Notes: a model not told the origin generated them from the sequence alone. Positions 16,376-25,733 are shown, counted from the first letter of the stretch. The stretch: DNA of 64,000 nucleotides from Kordiimonas pumila (GCF_015240255.1 NZ_CP061205.1:2253501-2317500); one strand, 5' to 3'. Numbers and translations: made by a program.

Positions 16376-17248
16376 ATGGAGACGATATCAGATTTTTTAC
16401 CACCTGATGTCTATAAAACAGCTGGTATAAGCCTTAAAAACCAACATTTTCTTGATATTATGAAGCAAAAACCACGTGTAGGTTTTTTTGAAATACACGC
16501 GGAAAACTTTATGTCTGAAGGCGGTAATCACCGGCGCTTTCTTGAAAAAGTATGCCTAGATTATCCTTTGTCCATTCACGGGGTAGGCATGTCGCTTGGT
16601 TCTGCTGAAGGTTTATCGCACACTCATCTGAAAGCATTTAAAGCAATTGTAGATAAGTTTAACCCTATGTTGGTTTCTGAGCACTTGGCATGGTCAGCCG
16701 TTGATGGGTATTACCTTAACGACCTTCTTCCACTGCCCTTAACGCAGGAAAGCATGGCTGTTGTTGCAGATAATGTAAACCACATGCAGGACTTTTTAGG
16801 GCGTCAGATATTGATTGAAAATCCATCATCCTATCTTACGTTTAAGAACAGTGAGATACCTGAGCCAGATTTCCTTTCGGGGCTTGTTGAAAGAACAAAC
16901 TGTGGTCTCTTGCTGGATGTGAATAATGTTTATGTCTCGGCATCCAACTTAGGTTGGAATGCAGAGGAGTATTTAAAATATATTGATGGGAAAGCTGTTC
17001 AGGAAATTCATTTGGCAGGGCATACAGTTCGTACTGTTGATGGTGGCATTATTCTAATTGACGATCACGGCGCGGCTATTTCTAATAACGTTTGGAACCT
17101 TTTTCAAACAGCGCTTTCAAGTTGGGGGTCAAAACCTGTTCTTATTGAATGGGATACAAATATACCTCCTTTGGAAACGTTCGTGCAGGAAGCTGATAAA
17201 GCTTCAGTTTTGATGAGAAAATTTGAAAGAGCTAGTGCATATGCCTAG
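16376..17248 (+). CDS. bufB: MNIO (DUF692) enzyme BufB
   Basis: A 290-residue TIM-barrel protein of the multinuclear non-heme iron oxidase family. These enzymes use two or three iron atoms and oxygen to rearrange cysteine residues of precursor peptides, forming oxazolone/thioamide or 5-thiooxazole groups. Expected metal-ligand positions are present: His in LSIHGVG, Glu in SEHLAWS, Glu in LIENPSSY, Asp in LLLDVNNVYVSA, His in EIHLAGH, the IDDHG segment and Glu in LIEWDT. AGGTGG lies shortly before ATG 16376. It overlaps bufC by 8 bases, in line with the enzyme acting together with its partner protein. Confidence 0.93.
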   Translation: METISDFLPPDVYKTAGISLKNQHFLDIMKQKPRVGFFEIHAENFMSEGGNHRRFLEKVCLDYPLSIHGVGMSLGSAEGLSHTHLKAFKAIVDKFNPMLVSEHLAWSAVDGYYLNDLLPLPLTQESMAVVADNVNHMQDFLGRQILIENPSSYLTFKNSEIPEPDFLSGLVERTNCGLLLDVNNVYVSASNLGWNAEEYLKYIDGKAVQEIHLAGHTVRTVDGGIILIDDHGAAISNNVWNLFQTALSSWGSKPVLIEWDTNIPPLETFVQEADKASVLMRKFERASAYA

Positions 17249-17921
17249 TTTACATGAAGTTCAGAAAGCTATGAAAATAGCTCTTCATTCTGGTGAGGTT
17301 AAAGCCGCTCTGCTTGATGGAATTGTGAGTGATACAGTAAGCTCTAAACAGCGGCTGCAGGTATATCAGAACAATTATGTATACTCATTAACTGAAAATC
17401 TTACTTCAATATTCCCTATCGTTAACACTTTTGTTGGGGAAGATTTTATGGGCCACGTCTGCTGGGAATTTATAAAAAAATACCCGCCATCTAGACCTGC
17501 TCTCCAATCATATGGGGACAGGTTACCTGTGTTTTTGAAAAACTTTGAGCCAGCTCAAAATGTACCATATGTGGCTGATATAGCGTTGCTTGAATGGTCA
17601 GTGCATACCTTGCAGCATAAACCCCCTGTTTCTGTTGACCCAAATAGTAAGACGTTAAACCCACATATTAGAGTTATTAAAAGTAAGTACCCCCTTATGA
17701 AGCTTTGGTTGGCGGGCATTGGGCAATTAAAGCCTGAAGCAGTTTCCTTACAAGAAGGCCCGCAAACGGTGTGTATTGTTTTGTCAAACCATGAAGTGCG
17801 AATTGTAAGCCTTAATCGCGATGAAGAAAGCATTGTCTCCCTTCTTCAAGGGGGAGGGAGTATCGCCTCGTTTGCGTCTGATGAACTTGCGAGCTTAATC
17901 AAAAAAGATGTTATTTTATAA
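17241..17921 (+). CDS. bufC: DUF2063 partner protein BufC
   Basis: A 226-residue protein with the N-terminal DUF2063 domain (about residues 10-95: VYQNNYVYSLTENLTSIFPI, then GEDFMGHVCWEFI). DUF2063 proteins sit beside MNIO enzymes and are thought to present the precursor peptide to them. I start at ATG 17241, whose codon overlaps the end of bufB; a frame from 17223 would use TTG and a longer overlap. The C-terminal half (about 120-220) is less conserved and ends in a winged-helix-like segment (GGGSIASFASDELASLI). Confidence 0.9.
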   Translation: MPSLHEVQKAMKIALHSGEVKAALLDGIVSDTVSSKQRLQVYQNNYVYSLTENLTSIFPIVNTFVGEDFMGHVCWEFIKKYPPSRPALQSYGDRLPVFLKNFEPAQNVPYVADIALLEWSVHTLQHKPPVSVDPNSKTLNPHIRVIKSKYPLMKLWLAGIGQLKPEAVSLQEGPQTVCIVLSNHEVRIVSLNRDEESIVSLLQGGGSIASFASDELASLIKKDVIL

Positions 17922-17939
17922 TGTGATACCTATAAAAAA

Positions 17940-17954
17940 TGTAAAGGCTTTACA
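17940..17954. repeat. Perfect inverted repeat after bufC
   Basis: TGTAAAG-G-CTTTACA is a perfect 7-base inverted repeat with a single central base, 18 bases after the bufC stop. The loop would be too tight for a normal terminator and no T-run follows at once, so a protein-binding site is as likely as a transcription-end signal. The gap 17922-18189 shows nothing else I can name. Confidence 0.4.
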
Positions 17955-18189
17955 CTGAGCCCGCCTTTTTTGCCCTTTTGCACTGGCTGTATTGTTGCAG
18001 GTGGTTTTGTGTCAAAGAACAGGCTTTAAATTCCGGAATTAATTTTAAGAATGAAAATCCATAGATGGTGTTGCTATGGGCAATTCATTCCTTATTTTTG
18101 TACAATGTATGGTTTTCTTGGAAGAAAACGCTAAGAATATGACATTTTATGGTATATGTGTTCCAAACTATAGCTATGGGAAGATCATT

Positions 18190-18681
18190 ATGGATGACAT
18201 TGATCGTAAGATACTGAATTTACTGCAAAAAGACGCAACATTGAGTACAGCGGATATTGCTGAATCTGTTGGTCTATCAACAACGCCGTGTTGGCGCAGA
18301 ATTCAAATTCTTGAGCAAGAGGGGTATATTACACGCCGTGTGGCGCTGGTTGACCGCAATAAGGTCAATGTGCCCCTAGACGTTTTTGTTGCCATACGGA
18401 CGAATGAGCATAATTGGAAATGGCTTGATGAATTTGCAGAGATTGTCTGTGAGTTTCCCGAAGTGGTTGAGCTCTACCGTATGAGCGGTGAAATTGATTA
18501 TCTCATGCGTGTGGTTGTGCCTGACATGGCGGCTTATGATATTTTTTACAAGTCCCTTATCAAGAAGGTGCAACTCACAGATGTTAGTTCATCATTTGCG
18601 ATGGAGCGTATTAAATATACGACGGCACTTCCTCTGGATTACGCCCTTGATGATGCTCGTTCTCGCCGTAGAAAGGTTTAA
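18190..18681 (+). CDS. Lrp/AsnC family transcriptional regulator
   Basis: A 163-residue regulator with an N-terminal helix-turn-helix (about residues 2-60: DDIDRKILNLLQKDATLSTA, then VGLSTTPCWRRIQILEQEGY) and a C-terminal RAM effector domain (about 70-150) that binds amino acids in this family. ATG 18190 matches the usual family start; a longer frame from 18076 adds 38 unrelated residues. The stop is two bases from the pepN start, so regulator and aminopeptidase are probably co-transcribed, suggesting a link between amino-acid supply and peptide breakdown. The target genes are unknown. Confidence 0.88.
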   Translation: MDDIDRKILNLLQKDATLSTADIAESVGLSTTPCWRRIQILEQEGYITRRVALVDRNKVNVPLDVFVAIRTNEHNWKWLDEFAEIVCEFPEVVELYRMSGEIDYLMRVVVPDMAAYDIFYKSLIKKVQLTDVSSSFAMERIKYTTALPLDYALDDARSRRRKV

Positions 18682-18683
18682 TA

Positions 18684-21308
18684 ATGGACGCTTTAGAAGC
18701 GACGCCTGCCATAAAACAGGAAATCTTTTTGAAAGATTATCAGCCGCCGCACTTTTGGGTGGATGAAATATCACTTTGTTTCAATCTTGGCGAAAAAGGC
18801 GCGCGCGTAACGGCAGAGACTAAATTTAGAAGGAATTCTAAGACTGACAACGCGTTAGTTCTCGATGGTGGCCCGTATATGGCTCTTGAATCCATAACAG
18901 TTGATGGCACACCTCTTGATGAACGTGCTTATACAGTAAGTGCCACAGCACTGACAGTGCACAGCGTACCAGATCAGTTCCTTTTGAAAGTTGTCACAAA
19001 ACTGGACCCTGTTAATAACACACGGCTTGAAGGGCTTTATCATTCTAGTGGCAACTTTTGCACGCAGTGTGAGGCACAAGGTTTTCGCCATATCACATAT
19101 TATCCTGACAGGCCGGACGTTTTGGCAAAATACACAGTTCGGATAGAGGCAGAGCAGAGTAAGTTCCCCGTACTATTATCAAACGGAAATAGGGTAGCTG
19201 AAGGCTCTATGTCTGGTGGCTATCATTATGCAGTATGGGAAGACCCATACCCAAAGCCTTCTTATCTTTTTGCTTTGGTTGCTGGAGACTTTGCGTGCCG
19301 AAATGATCACTTTGTTACAGCTAGCGGAAAGCATGTTGAACTTAATATATATGTTGCTCCTGATGATCTGAACAAAAGTGATTATGCGATGGCTTCCCTG
19401 AAACGCTCCATGAAATGGGATGAAGAGGTTTTTGGCCTCGAATATGATCTCGATATTTATAATATTGTGGCTGTTTCTGATTTCAACATGGGGGCAATGG
19501 AAAATAAAGGCCTTAATGTTTTTAATACCAAGTATGTGCTTGCAAGCCCGGAAACCGCGACTGATGCGGATTTTAGCCATGTAGAAGGTGTGATTGGCCA
19601 TGAGTATTTCCACAACTGGACGGGAAACAGGGTTACATGCCGTGATTGGTTTCAGCTTAGCCTGAAAGAGGGGCTAACGGTCTTTCGAGATCAGGAATTC
19701 ACCAGTGACATGGCATCTCGTTCGCTTAAACGGCTTGATGATGTGCGCATACTGCGTCTATTGCAGTTCACGGAAGATAGTGGCCCACTTGCTCACCCGG
19801 TTAGGCCTGAGAAGTATGTTGAAATCAATAATTTTTATACTGCCACTGTGTATAATAAAGGCGCTGAAGTTATACGCATGATGCATACCCTTATGGGGGC
19901 TGAAACCTTTAGAAAAGGGATGGACCTATATATAGGCCGTCATGACGGCCATGCCGTAACGTGTGAAGATTTTGTCGTTGCTATGGAAGATGCAAGCGGC
20001 CTCGACCTGAAGCAGTTTAGGCTTTGGTATTCGCAGGCAGGTACCCCGCACTTAAAAGTTAACATTACGTGCAGCCACGGGACCGCCAAGCTAACTATTG
20101 ATCAATCTTGCAAACCAACGCCAGGCCAGCCAGATAAAAAGCCATATCATATGCCTTTGCTTGTTGGATGGCTTGATAGCGCAGGGAACCCTATTTGCCC
20201 TAATATTGGAGCGGGCGGTAAATGGCTCAAAGAAAGTTGCTTACTGGAACTGAAAAGCCCCAGAGAAGTGTTTGAGTTTATGGATGTTCCAGAAGGGGCC
20301 GTTATTAGCTTGCATAGGCAGTTTTCTGCACCTGTAAAGCTTGATCATAATTTGAGTGATAAAGAACTCGCATTTTTAATGGCATACGATAGTGATGCGT
20401 ATGCGCGCTGGGAGGCGGCACAACAACTTGCATCGCGTCAATTCTTGAGTGAAGTGAATGGTAAACCGTTAATTGATGGAGCCTTTGAGAAAGCATTTCA
20501 CTTTGCATTAAGAGACGAAGAAACAGACCCTGCGTTTGTCGCGGAGCTTTTAACGCTGCCCAGTGAAATTGATCTTGGTCAGAAAATGCAAACTCTGGAT
20601 CCCGCAGGTATCCATCAGGTTCGTGAAAAGCTGATAAAAAAGCTCGCGCTTGAAAATAAAGAGTATCTGATTAAACGCTACACTAAATTAAATACAGGTG
20701 TTTATTCACTCGATCAAACCTCTGTAGCCAAGCGGCGCCTGAAGAATATACTTTTGGCATATATTAGTGTTTGCCCCGAAGGCGCGACTTATGTTGAGAC
20801 ACAGTTTAAAGCGGCTGATAATATGACTGACCGCATGGCGGCACTGCAGCTTCTTGTTCATAGTGACTATGAGAACAGGCAAGAGCTGCTGAATGGCTTT
20901 TACGAAACGTGGCACTCAAATGCGCTCGTAATTGATAAATGGTTTTCTGTTCAGGCACTCAGTAAAAGGTCTGATACAGTGGAAATGGTATTAAAGCTTG
21001 TTGAGCATCCAAGTTTTAGCTTTAAAAATCCAAACCGTGTACGCTCACTTGTTTCTGCGTTTAGTATGCTGAATCAGGCTGCGTTCCATATCAGTGGTGG
21101 GGCTGGGTATCGGTTTCTTGCTGAAATGATTGTTAAGGTGGATGCGTATAATCCACAAACCGCAGCCAAGCTTGTTGCACCTCTTGGCAGGTGGCAAAGA
21201 TTAAATGCGGTTGCAATGCGTCAAATGCAAGAAAGTCTCAAGTGGATTCTAAATAAGCCTAATATTAGTGATGATGTTAGGGAGCTTTGCTTGAAGTCTA
21301 TCGAGTAA
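18684..21308 (+). CDS. pepN: Aminopeptidase N
   Basis: An 874-residue M1 zinc metallopeptidase of the bacterial PepN type, releasing N-terminal residues from peptides in the cytosol. The exopeptidase motif GAMEN is at 270-274 and the zinc site HEYFH at 306-310, with the third ligand Glu 329 in LKEGLT. Beta-sandwich and helical C-terminal domains (about 450-870) complete the usual length. It follows the Lrp-type regulator by two bases. No signal peptide is visible. Confidence 0.97.
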   Translation: MDALEATPAIKQEIFLKDYQPPHFWVDEISLCFNLGEKGARVTAETKFRRNSKTDNALVLDGGPYMALESITVDGTPLDERAYTVSATALTVHSVPDQFLLKVVTKLDPVNNTRLEGLYHSSGNFCTQCEAQGFRHITYYPDRPDVLAKYTVRIEAEQSKFPVLLSNGNRVAEGSMSGGYHYAVWEDPYPKPSYLFALVAGDFACRNDHFVTASGKHVELNIYVAPDDLNKSDYAMASLKRSMKWDEEVFGLEYDLDIYNIVAVSDFNMGAMENKGLNVFNTKYVLASPETATDADFSHVEGVIGHEYFHNWTGNRVTCRDWFQLSLKEGLTVFRDQEFTSDMASRSLKRLDDVRILRLLQFTEDSGPLAHPVRPEKYVEINNFYTATVYNKGAEVIRMMHTLMGAETFRKGMDLYIGRHDGHAVTCEDFVVAMEDASGLDLKQFRLWYSQAGTPHLKVNITCSHGTAKLTIDQSCKPTPGQPDKKPYHMPLLVGWLDSAGNPICPNIGAGGKWLKESCLLELKSPREVFEFMDVPEGAVISLHRQFSAPVKLDHNLSDKELAFLMAYDSDAYARWEAAQQLASRQFLSEVNGKPLIDGAFEKAFHFALRDEETDPAFVAELLTLPSEIDLGQKMQTLDPAGIHQVREKLIKKLALENKEYLIKRYTKLNTGVYSLDQTSVAKRRLKNILLAYISVCPEGATYVETQFKAADNMTDRMAALQLLVHSDYENRQELLNGFYETWHSNALVIDKWFSVQALSKRSDTVEMVLKLVEHPSFSFKNPNRVRSLVSAFSMLNQAAFHISGGAGYRFLAEMIVKVDAYNPQTAAKLVAPLGRWQRLNAVAMRQMQESLKWILNKPNISDDVRELCLKSIE

Positions 21309-21566
21309 TTCAACCTTAATTCGCATTATAAACCTCTGAAATGTATTAGCAGACGCGAACTTATAGTGCCTGTTGCGTATTGATTTGTATCGTAGTAGCG
21401 TGCGCCACTGCGGGGTCTAACAATTGTAATGGTTGTGTAATAAAAACATAATGTATGATGATTGGCTGTTAGGGAATTTTCAGCATGGCCGGGTGTTATA
21501 TTCTTCTATAGAATAATCCTGTTTTGGGACTTATACTGAGCATTGCCAATCACCGGAGAGAGTATC

Positions 21567-21968
21567 ATGATTAAAGGACCTGATCCTATTGATGTTCATG
21601 TAGGTCAAAGGGTGCGCGCTCGCCGAAAGATGCTGGGTCTATCACAGACACAGCTCGGGAAAGAATTGGGAGTGACTTTCCAGCAAGTGCAGAAATACGA
21701 ACGTGGCACTAACCGAATTGGATCAAGCCGATTATTCAAAATGGCTTCGACACTTGATGTTCCTGTAGCTTACTTTTTTGAGGGCGCGGAAACTAAATTG
21801 CCGGGGTATGAGAAAGAGCTTGAGGCTATAGACCAGAGTATATACGAAAAACAGGAAACTCAAGAGCTGGTGGAGGCATACTACCGTATTGCTGATCCGC
21901 GAATTCGTAAAAAAGTTTTGGGCTTGGCTCGGTTACTTTCTAGTGGTGTAGACGAATATGGCATGTAA
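21567..21968 (+). CDS. XRE-family helix-turn-helix regulator
   Basis: A 133-residue DNA-binding protein. The N-terminal helix-turn-helix (about residues 6-65) reads VGQRVRARRKMLGLSQTQLG then LGVTFQQVQKYERGTNRIGS, a form common in alphaproteobacteria. The C-terminal part (about 75-130) is helical and charged. ATG 21567 is preferred over the upstream frame from 21543 because GGAGAG lies directly ahead of it. It stands alone between pepN and the PEP-CTERM gene and is followed by a strong hairpin. The upstream gap 21309-21566 holds no gene or RNA that I can identify. Confidence 0.88.
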   Translation: MIKGPDPIDVHVGQRVRARRKMLGLSQTQLGKELGVTFQQVQKYERGTNRIGSSRLFKMASTLDVPVAYFFEGAETKLPGYEKELEAIDQSIYEKQETQELVEAYYRIADPRIRKKVLGLARLLSSGVDEYGM

Positions 21969-22002
21969 GTGCTGTAAGTCTGATGATATTACCTAGTTAA
22001 GT

Positions 22003-22038
22003 TAAAGGGCTGGGCATTTTATATGCCCAGCCCTTTAA
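22003..22038. terminator. Strong palindromic terminator, probably bidirectional
   Basis: Perfect arms of about 16 bases (TTAAAGGGCTGGGCAT and its complement) surround a 5-base loop, directly after the XRE regulator gene. Arms ending in TTTAA and starting TTAAA make it usable from both strands. It lies between the convergent XRE and PEP-CTERM genes. Confidence 0.75.
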
Positions 22039-22060
22039 CTATGCAGCTGCAACACTTAGA

Positions 22061-22088
22061 AAAAGAGCCCAGTTATAAATGGGCTCTT
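22061..22088 (-). terminator. Terminator of the PEP-CTERM gene
   Basis: AAGAGCCCA pairs with TGGGCTCTT across an 8-base loop. On the minus strand the hairpin runs into five T residues, 15 bases after the stop of the PEP-CTERM gene. Confidence 0.7.
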
Positions 22089-22103
22089 CTTATTGTTGTT
22101 AAT

Positions 22104-24491
22104 TTATGGCTTTTTAGCTTTTCTGCGTCTTCTCTCTCGCACAGTCAGGTAAACTAGCCCTGGTGCTAACAGGAACAGTGCTCCTGGCTCAGGTACTGTT
22201 GTTACAATCCTAATGATAGCTGTATCCAGGCTAGTTAAAATAATATCACCAGGCATAAAGGGCATGCCTGATCCACCACTACTACCTATATTAATAATGG
22301 CCCCATCTTGAAGAAGAACACCATCATACCGTACCGCAGCAGTAATATTAACTGTACCAGTCGTATCAAATAAAGTGCCTGCGCCCGTTTGAACGGTCAA
22401 ATAGGTTCCAGTTCCAATTTCTTGTCCGTTCAGTATCCATACGATTTCAAAATCAGACGTATCTGTTAGGTCACAGTATATCTCAGCCTCAAAAGTAGCG
22501 CCGCATCCATCAAGCTGGAAAGCTTCACCAAGTAAAACAGGGTCGTAAACTTCATCATCACCGCCACCCGCATCAAGGATGAGTCTTTTCATTTCCGGCT
22601 CCGGTGGGGGGGGAGGGGGAGGGGGAGGAGGTGGTGGCTCAGGAGTTTCAGGCTCAGGAGGCTCAGGAGTAGGTTCTGGCGTTGGCTCAGGAGTAGGTTC
22701 TGGCGTTGGCTCAGGAGTTGGTTCTGGCGTTGGCTCAGGAGTTGGTTCTGGCGTTGGCTCAGGGGTTGGTTCTGGCGATGGCTCAGGAACTGGCTCTGGC
22801 TCAGGCACAGGGGTGCCAGTAAATGGTGGCTCTGGCTCTGGTTCAGGAGTAGGTTCTGGCGTTGGCTCAGGAGTAGGCTCCGGTGTTGGTTCAGGCTCTG
22901 GTTCTGGTGATGGGGGAGGGGTTCCTCCATCAGGGGTAGCATTTTCAGATTCAGGCGTAGGCAGGCCGTTACTGTTGTCAGAGAATACAACAACCGCATC
23001 AACAATCGGAGCATCACTTCGTAGAATATTTTCTGCAGTCAGGTTGTTACCAGCGGCAGGAGCGATCCGCTCAAGAAACTCAACCATTTCTTCAGCAAGG
23101 TCTTCTTCTATATTTACATCTGGTTCAGGGTAAATAATAACCGCAGTTACATAAGTGTCTTGCCCGCCTAGTTGCCGGAAACTGATACGCAGTGTCCCAT
23201 CTACCACTTCGGCACGTGTTACAAGCATGTGCCCTGTAGCGGAATGACCACTACTACCGTCTGTTTGATAAAAAGGTGCAAAGTCGCTTGCTTGAGCAAA
23301 AGGCTCTAGCATGCCCAAATTCTGCATACCAATATTGGCACTGCCCATCCGCTCTGCGGCAAGAAGCGGGTCTGCTGATAATAGTAGCGGTGCGGAAGAT
23401 GAACCAGACATGGAATACAGTATATCAAAGCCTGCTGCATCAGCTGCCCCACCGGTTTCTGCGGGGGCATCAGTTAAACGACCAGGTCCACCGGTGGAAA
23501 GTTTCATCATGGGCACTACGTTATCCGTTGCCCGCGTGTCAACCATGTTAACTTTGCCGCCATTACGCTTTAAATCAACGCCGAACGGATAAAGTGGTGC
23601 AGAGCCATCGTTGCGCGGCGCTGTTAGAATAACAACTTTATACCGGCCATTTTTTAAGCCTGTGGCGACAAACTGTTCAACATTTCGAACACCATTACGC
23701 AGAATTGAAGGGCCTTCAACATCGCCTTCATCGCCAATGTTAGTACCTACAAGCATTTTACTTTCAGAACCAACACGGGTAAATTTGTCGTATGGTTCAT
23801 ACTGCGATGGCCCAAAGTCCCAGCCAATTGCGTCTTCTGATAACTTGAATGAGTCGTCTAGCACAAAGGGCGCCATAAAGGCGGTCCAGTGAGTGCGCGC
23901 GCCAGCTTCAATAATCAGGTTTGCGGCATCAGAAATGGTTGCCAAATCATAATCACCAGCTTTTTCTTCAATTTTATGAAGAATAGCATCCATACGCACT
24001 TTAAGAGCGTCAGCATCACCCATCGCTTGATTGAGGTAGGATTGAACAACTTGAAATCCCCATTCGTCAACAGCAAGGGCGCCCTCAACGGCTTCGTCCA
24101 ATGTTACGGTTGGGAAGGTTTCGATACGTGCTTCTACTGGCGACCGAATAAGTTCTGCGCTTCGTGTACCTGTCAGGTAAAACTCTTCTTCAGCAGCAGA
24201 AGCAGAGGCTTGGCCAATTTCATCAACTTTATCAGTTGTAACACCGCGAAGGGCAGGGCGGGCAATTTTCAGCCTACGTATACCGGGAATCTCCTTAGGC
24301 GGCGGCGTTGTCATGACATAAGTCGCTGGTGGTGGCAGCAGACCATTGCCAATTACCGGGGGGATAGTGTTATCCAGTATAGCCAAATCATCGCCATCTT
24401 TTTGGTAAACACCATAAAGTAAAGTCCCTGTTGCGACAGCAGTACCCGCAAGAAGCGTTGAAATGACAAGTGATTTATTGCTCGAAAACAT
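22104..24491 (-). CDS. PEP-CTERM surface protein with Pro-rich repeat
   Basis: A 795-residue exported protein. It has an N-terminal hydrophobic segment (about residues 8-27), a large globular region (about 80-500) with no domain I recognise, a Pro-Glu/Pro-Thr repeat (about 525-630) ending in a run of prolines, a second globular part (about 640-760), and a C-terminal PEP-CTERM sorting signal: [13 protein letters not shown], hydrophobic helix, then a basic [11 protein letters not shown] tail (766-795). Exosortase A recognises and cleaves such tails. The XrtA gene lies at 41561-43090, so this is a likely substrate. The repeat could span the cell wall or carry glycans; that is inference. It is divergent from the CobT-like gene. 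Confidence 0.88.
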   Translation of the reverse strand: MFSSNKSLVISTLLAGTAVATGTLLYGVYQKDGDDLAILDNTIPPVIGNGLLPPPATYVMTTPPPKEIPGIRRLKIARPALRGVTTDKVDEIGQASASAAEEEFYLTGTRSAELIRSPVEARIETFPTVTLDEAVEGALAVDEWGFQVVQSYLNQAMGDADALKVRMDAILHKIEEKAGDYDLATISDAANLIIEAGARTHWTAFMAPFVLDDSFKLSEDAIGWDFGPSQYEPYDKFTRVGSESKMLVGTNIGDEGDVEGPSILRNGVRNVEQFVATGLKNGRYKVVILTAPRNDGSAPLYPFGVDLKRNGGKVNMVDTRATDNVVPMMKLSTGGPGRLTDAPAETGGAADAAGFDILYSMSGSSSAPLLLSADPLLAAERMGSANIGMQNLGMLEPFAQASDFAPFYQTDGSSGHSATGHMLVTRAEVVDGTLRISFRQLGGQDTYVTAVIIYPEPDVNIEEDLAEEMVEFLERIAPAAGNNLTAENILRSDAPIVDAVVVFSDNSNGLPTPESENATPDGGTPPPSPEPEPEPTPEPTPEPTPEPTPEPEPEPPFTGTPVPEPEPVPEPSPEPTPEPTPEPTPEPTPEPTPEPTPEPTPEPTPEPTPEPPEPETPEPPPPPPPPPPPPEPEMKRLILDAGGGDDEVYDPVLLGEAFQLDGCGATFEAEIYCDLTDTSDFEIVWILNGQEIGTGTYLTVQTGAGTLFDTTGTVNITAAVRYDGVLLQDGAIINIGSSGGSGMPFMPGDIILTSLDTAIIRIVTTVPEPGALFLLAPGLVYLTVRERRRRKAKKP
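22600..22915. repeat. Tandem repeat encoding Pro-Glu/Pro-Thr stretch
   Basis: A run of near-identical units with 12- and 24-base periods (on the plus strand GGTTCTGGCGTTGGCTCAGG variants) encodes the PTPEPTPE repeats of the PEP-CTERM protein on the minus strand. At its left end is a G-rich run including eight consecutive G at 22606-22613, which encodes a poly-proline stretch. Copy number changes of 12 or 24 bases keep the frame; slippage in the G run would break it. Confidence 0.9.
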
Positions 24492-24546
24492 ATAAGGTCT
24501 CGTTTAATTTATCTGGACACACCAATATTATTATATTTTATAATGT

Positions 24547-24575
24547 CTTGACATAAAAAGCCAGCATGAAAATTA
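24547..24575 (+). promoter_or_regulatory. Possible sigma-70 promoter before the CobT-like gene
   Basis: TTGACA is followed after 17 bases by AATTAT, inside the A+T-rich divergent gap between the PEP-CTERM and CobT-like genes. It would give a leader of about 150 bases for the CobT-like gene. Pattern match only. Confidence 0.35.
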
Positions 24576-24735
24576 TTCACTATAGTAAACTAAGAAAAGA
24601 TTGCTTTACTTAACAATATGGCTTGATCCTTTTCTTGCGAATAAGGCATATAGTTTCATAATTATCCTCTCATTTAATTGTTTTTTAGTCAGTTTATTCT
24701 TATAGGTTTAGCAAGGCTGGCGGTTTGGAATAGAT

Positions 24736-25614
24736 ATGCAGCCACACTCTCCATTTTCTGATTTACAAGGTATCATTCATCAGTTGCCTGATATTGATCA
24801 CTGTGCTGTCAAAAAGGCACAGACGGCTTGCCCTTCACCGACCATGCAGCAGGGCCTTACTTTAATAGGGTTGAAGACTTGGCTGGCTGGTTGGCAGGGG
24901 TCGGAAACACCCTCTGTAAACGAAGCTCACATTTGTGTTTTAGCTTCTTGTTATAAAGGAGAGGATGTTTCAAGTGTAAAAAACTTTATTGCGGGGGCTT
25001 CCAAAGGCACCGCGCCGGTTAATCGATTATGTGTCGATATGGGTGTAGGGCTACGTGTGCTTGAATTAGCGCCAGAGCTACCGCATGCCTGCAATGATGG
25101 CTGGCTAGAATCTGAGTGCATGGCTGCTGTGGCATTTGGGATGGAGGCAACTGCGGCAGGTGGCAATATTCTGGGGTTGTCGGCTATTGCTCCTGGTGGC
25201 AAAGCTGCGGCTATCTCTGTTATTAAATCTATCTACGATGAAAGCTTGGGCTTGGTTCAACCGCTGCATAATGTAAATGGAGAGGTGATAGATGCGATTT
25301 CGGTTCTTCATATGATGCGTACGAATGGCGGCCGTGAAATTGCAGCGAGTATTGGTGCGTTGGTTGCTGCCCGCAGCAGAAGGTTGCCGGTGCTTATTGA
25401 TGCATGGGCCGGATTAGCTGCTGTGGCTGTTCTGGAGGCAGTGCAAAAGGGCGCTTCAGATCATGTGTTGGTGGCTGCGGCAGAGGACGATGAATATATG
25501 CTTATAGCGCGTCAAATTGGCAAGGTGCCTTTAGTTGGTTTTTGTATTGACGAAGGTACGGGTTGTGGTGTTGCTAGCAGCATGGCCCTTTTGAAAGCGG
25601 CCTGTGATATTTAA
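24736..25614 (+). CDS. Diverged CobT-like phosphoribosyltransferase
   Basis: A 292-residue protein resembling CobT, which makes alpha-ribazole phosphate from nicotinate mononucleotide and dimethylbenzimidazole for the cobamide lower ligand. The C terminus DEGTGCGVASSMALLKAA matches the CobT GEGTGAAL segment with its catalytic Glu, and RLPVLIDAWAGLAA and the Ala/Gly-rich core fit. However, the substrate-binding GEMGIGNTT motif is replaced by SAIAPGGKA (about residues 155-163), and the protein is shorter than typical CobT (about 350). No other cobalamin gene lies nearby. It may be a variant CobT or a related enzyme with another substrate. The 244-base gap before it is A+T rich with a TTGACA/AATTAT pair. 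Confidence 0.65.
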   Translation: MQPHSPFSDLQGIIHQLPDIDHCAVKKAQTACPSPTMQQGLTLIGLKTWLAGWQGSETPSVNEAHICVLASCYKGEDVSSVKNFIAGASKGTAPVNRLCVDMGVGLRVLELAPELPHACNDGWLESECMAAVAFGMEATAAGGNILGLSAIAPGGKAAAISVIKSIYDESLGLVQPLHNVNGEVIDAISVLHMMRTNGGREIAASIGALVAARSRRLPVLIDAWAGLAAVAVLEAVQKGASDHVLVAAAEDDEYMLIARQIGKVPLVGFCIDEGTGCGVASSMALLKAACDI

Positions 25615-25733
25615 GACGATGACATAAGCTTCCTGATGATTGCCCTTAAAAATAACATTTTTACAATAACTTGCCTAAGACTCATAAGCACTTTAGATTG
25701 TTGACATCCTTGGGGGTAAAAGGCTGGGTTTGA

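Noticed and set aside
21309-21566. tRNA or small RNA gene after pepN
   Set aside because: No cloverleaf arms or T-loop sequence (GGTTCGAATCC type) can be found on either strand.
22600-22915. Possible CRISPR-like array
   Set aside because: Units are directly adjacent without unique spacers and encode an in-frame Pro-rich peptide; no cas genes are present.
22579-23133. Plus-strand Gly/Ser/Val-rich open frame opposite the PEP-CTERM gene
   Set aside because: It is the reverse reading of the Pro-rich repeat; the minus-strand frame has a signal, a sorting tail, and a terminator, so this frame is a shadow.
24581-24592. 12-mer TATAGTAAACTA shared with 63479-63490
   Set aside because: Sharing one 12-mer in 64 kb is expected by chance, and only the right-hand copy is a full palindrome.
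24492-24735. Cobalamin riboswitch ahead of the CobT-like gene
   Set aside because: No B12-box-like element or extended pairing is visible in this A+T-rich gap.
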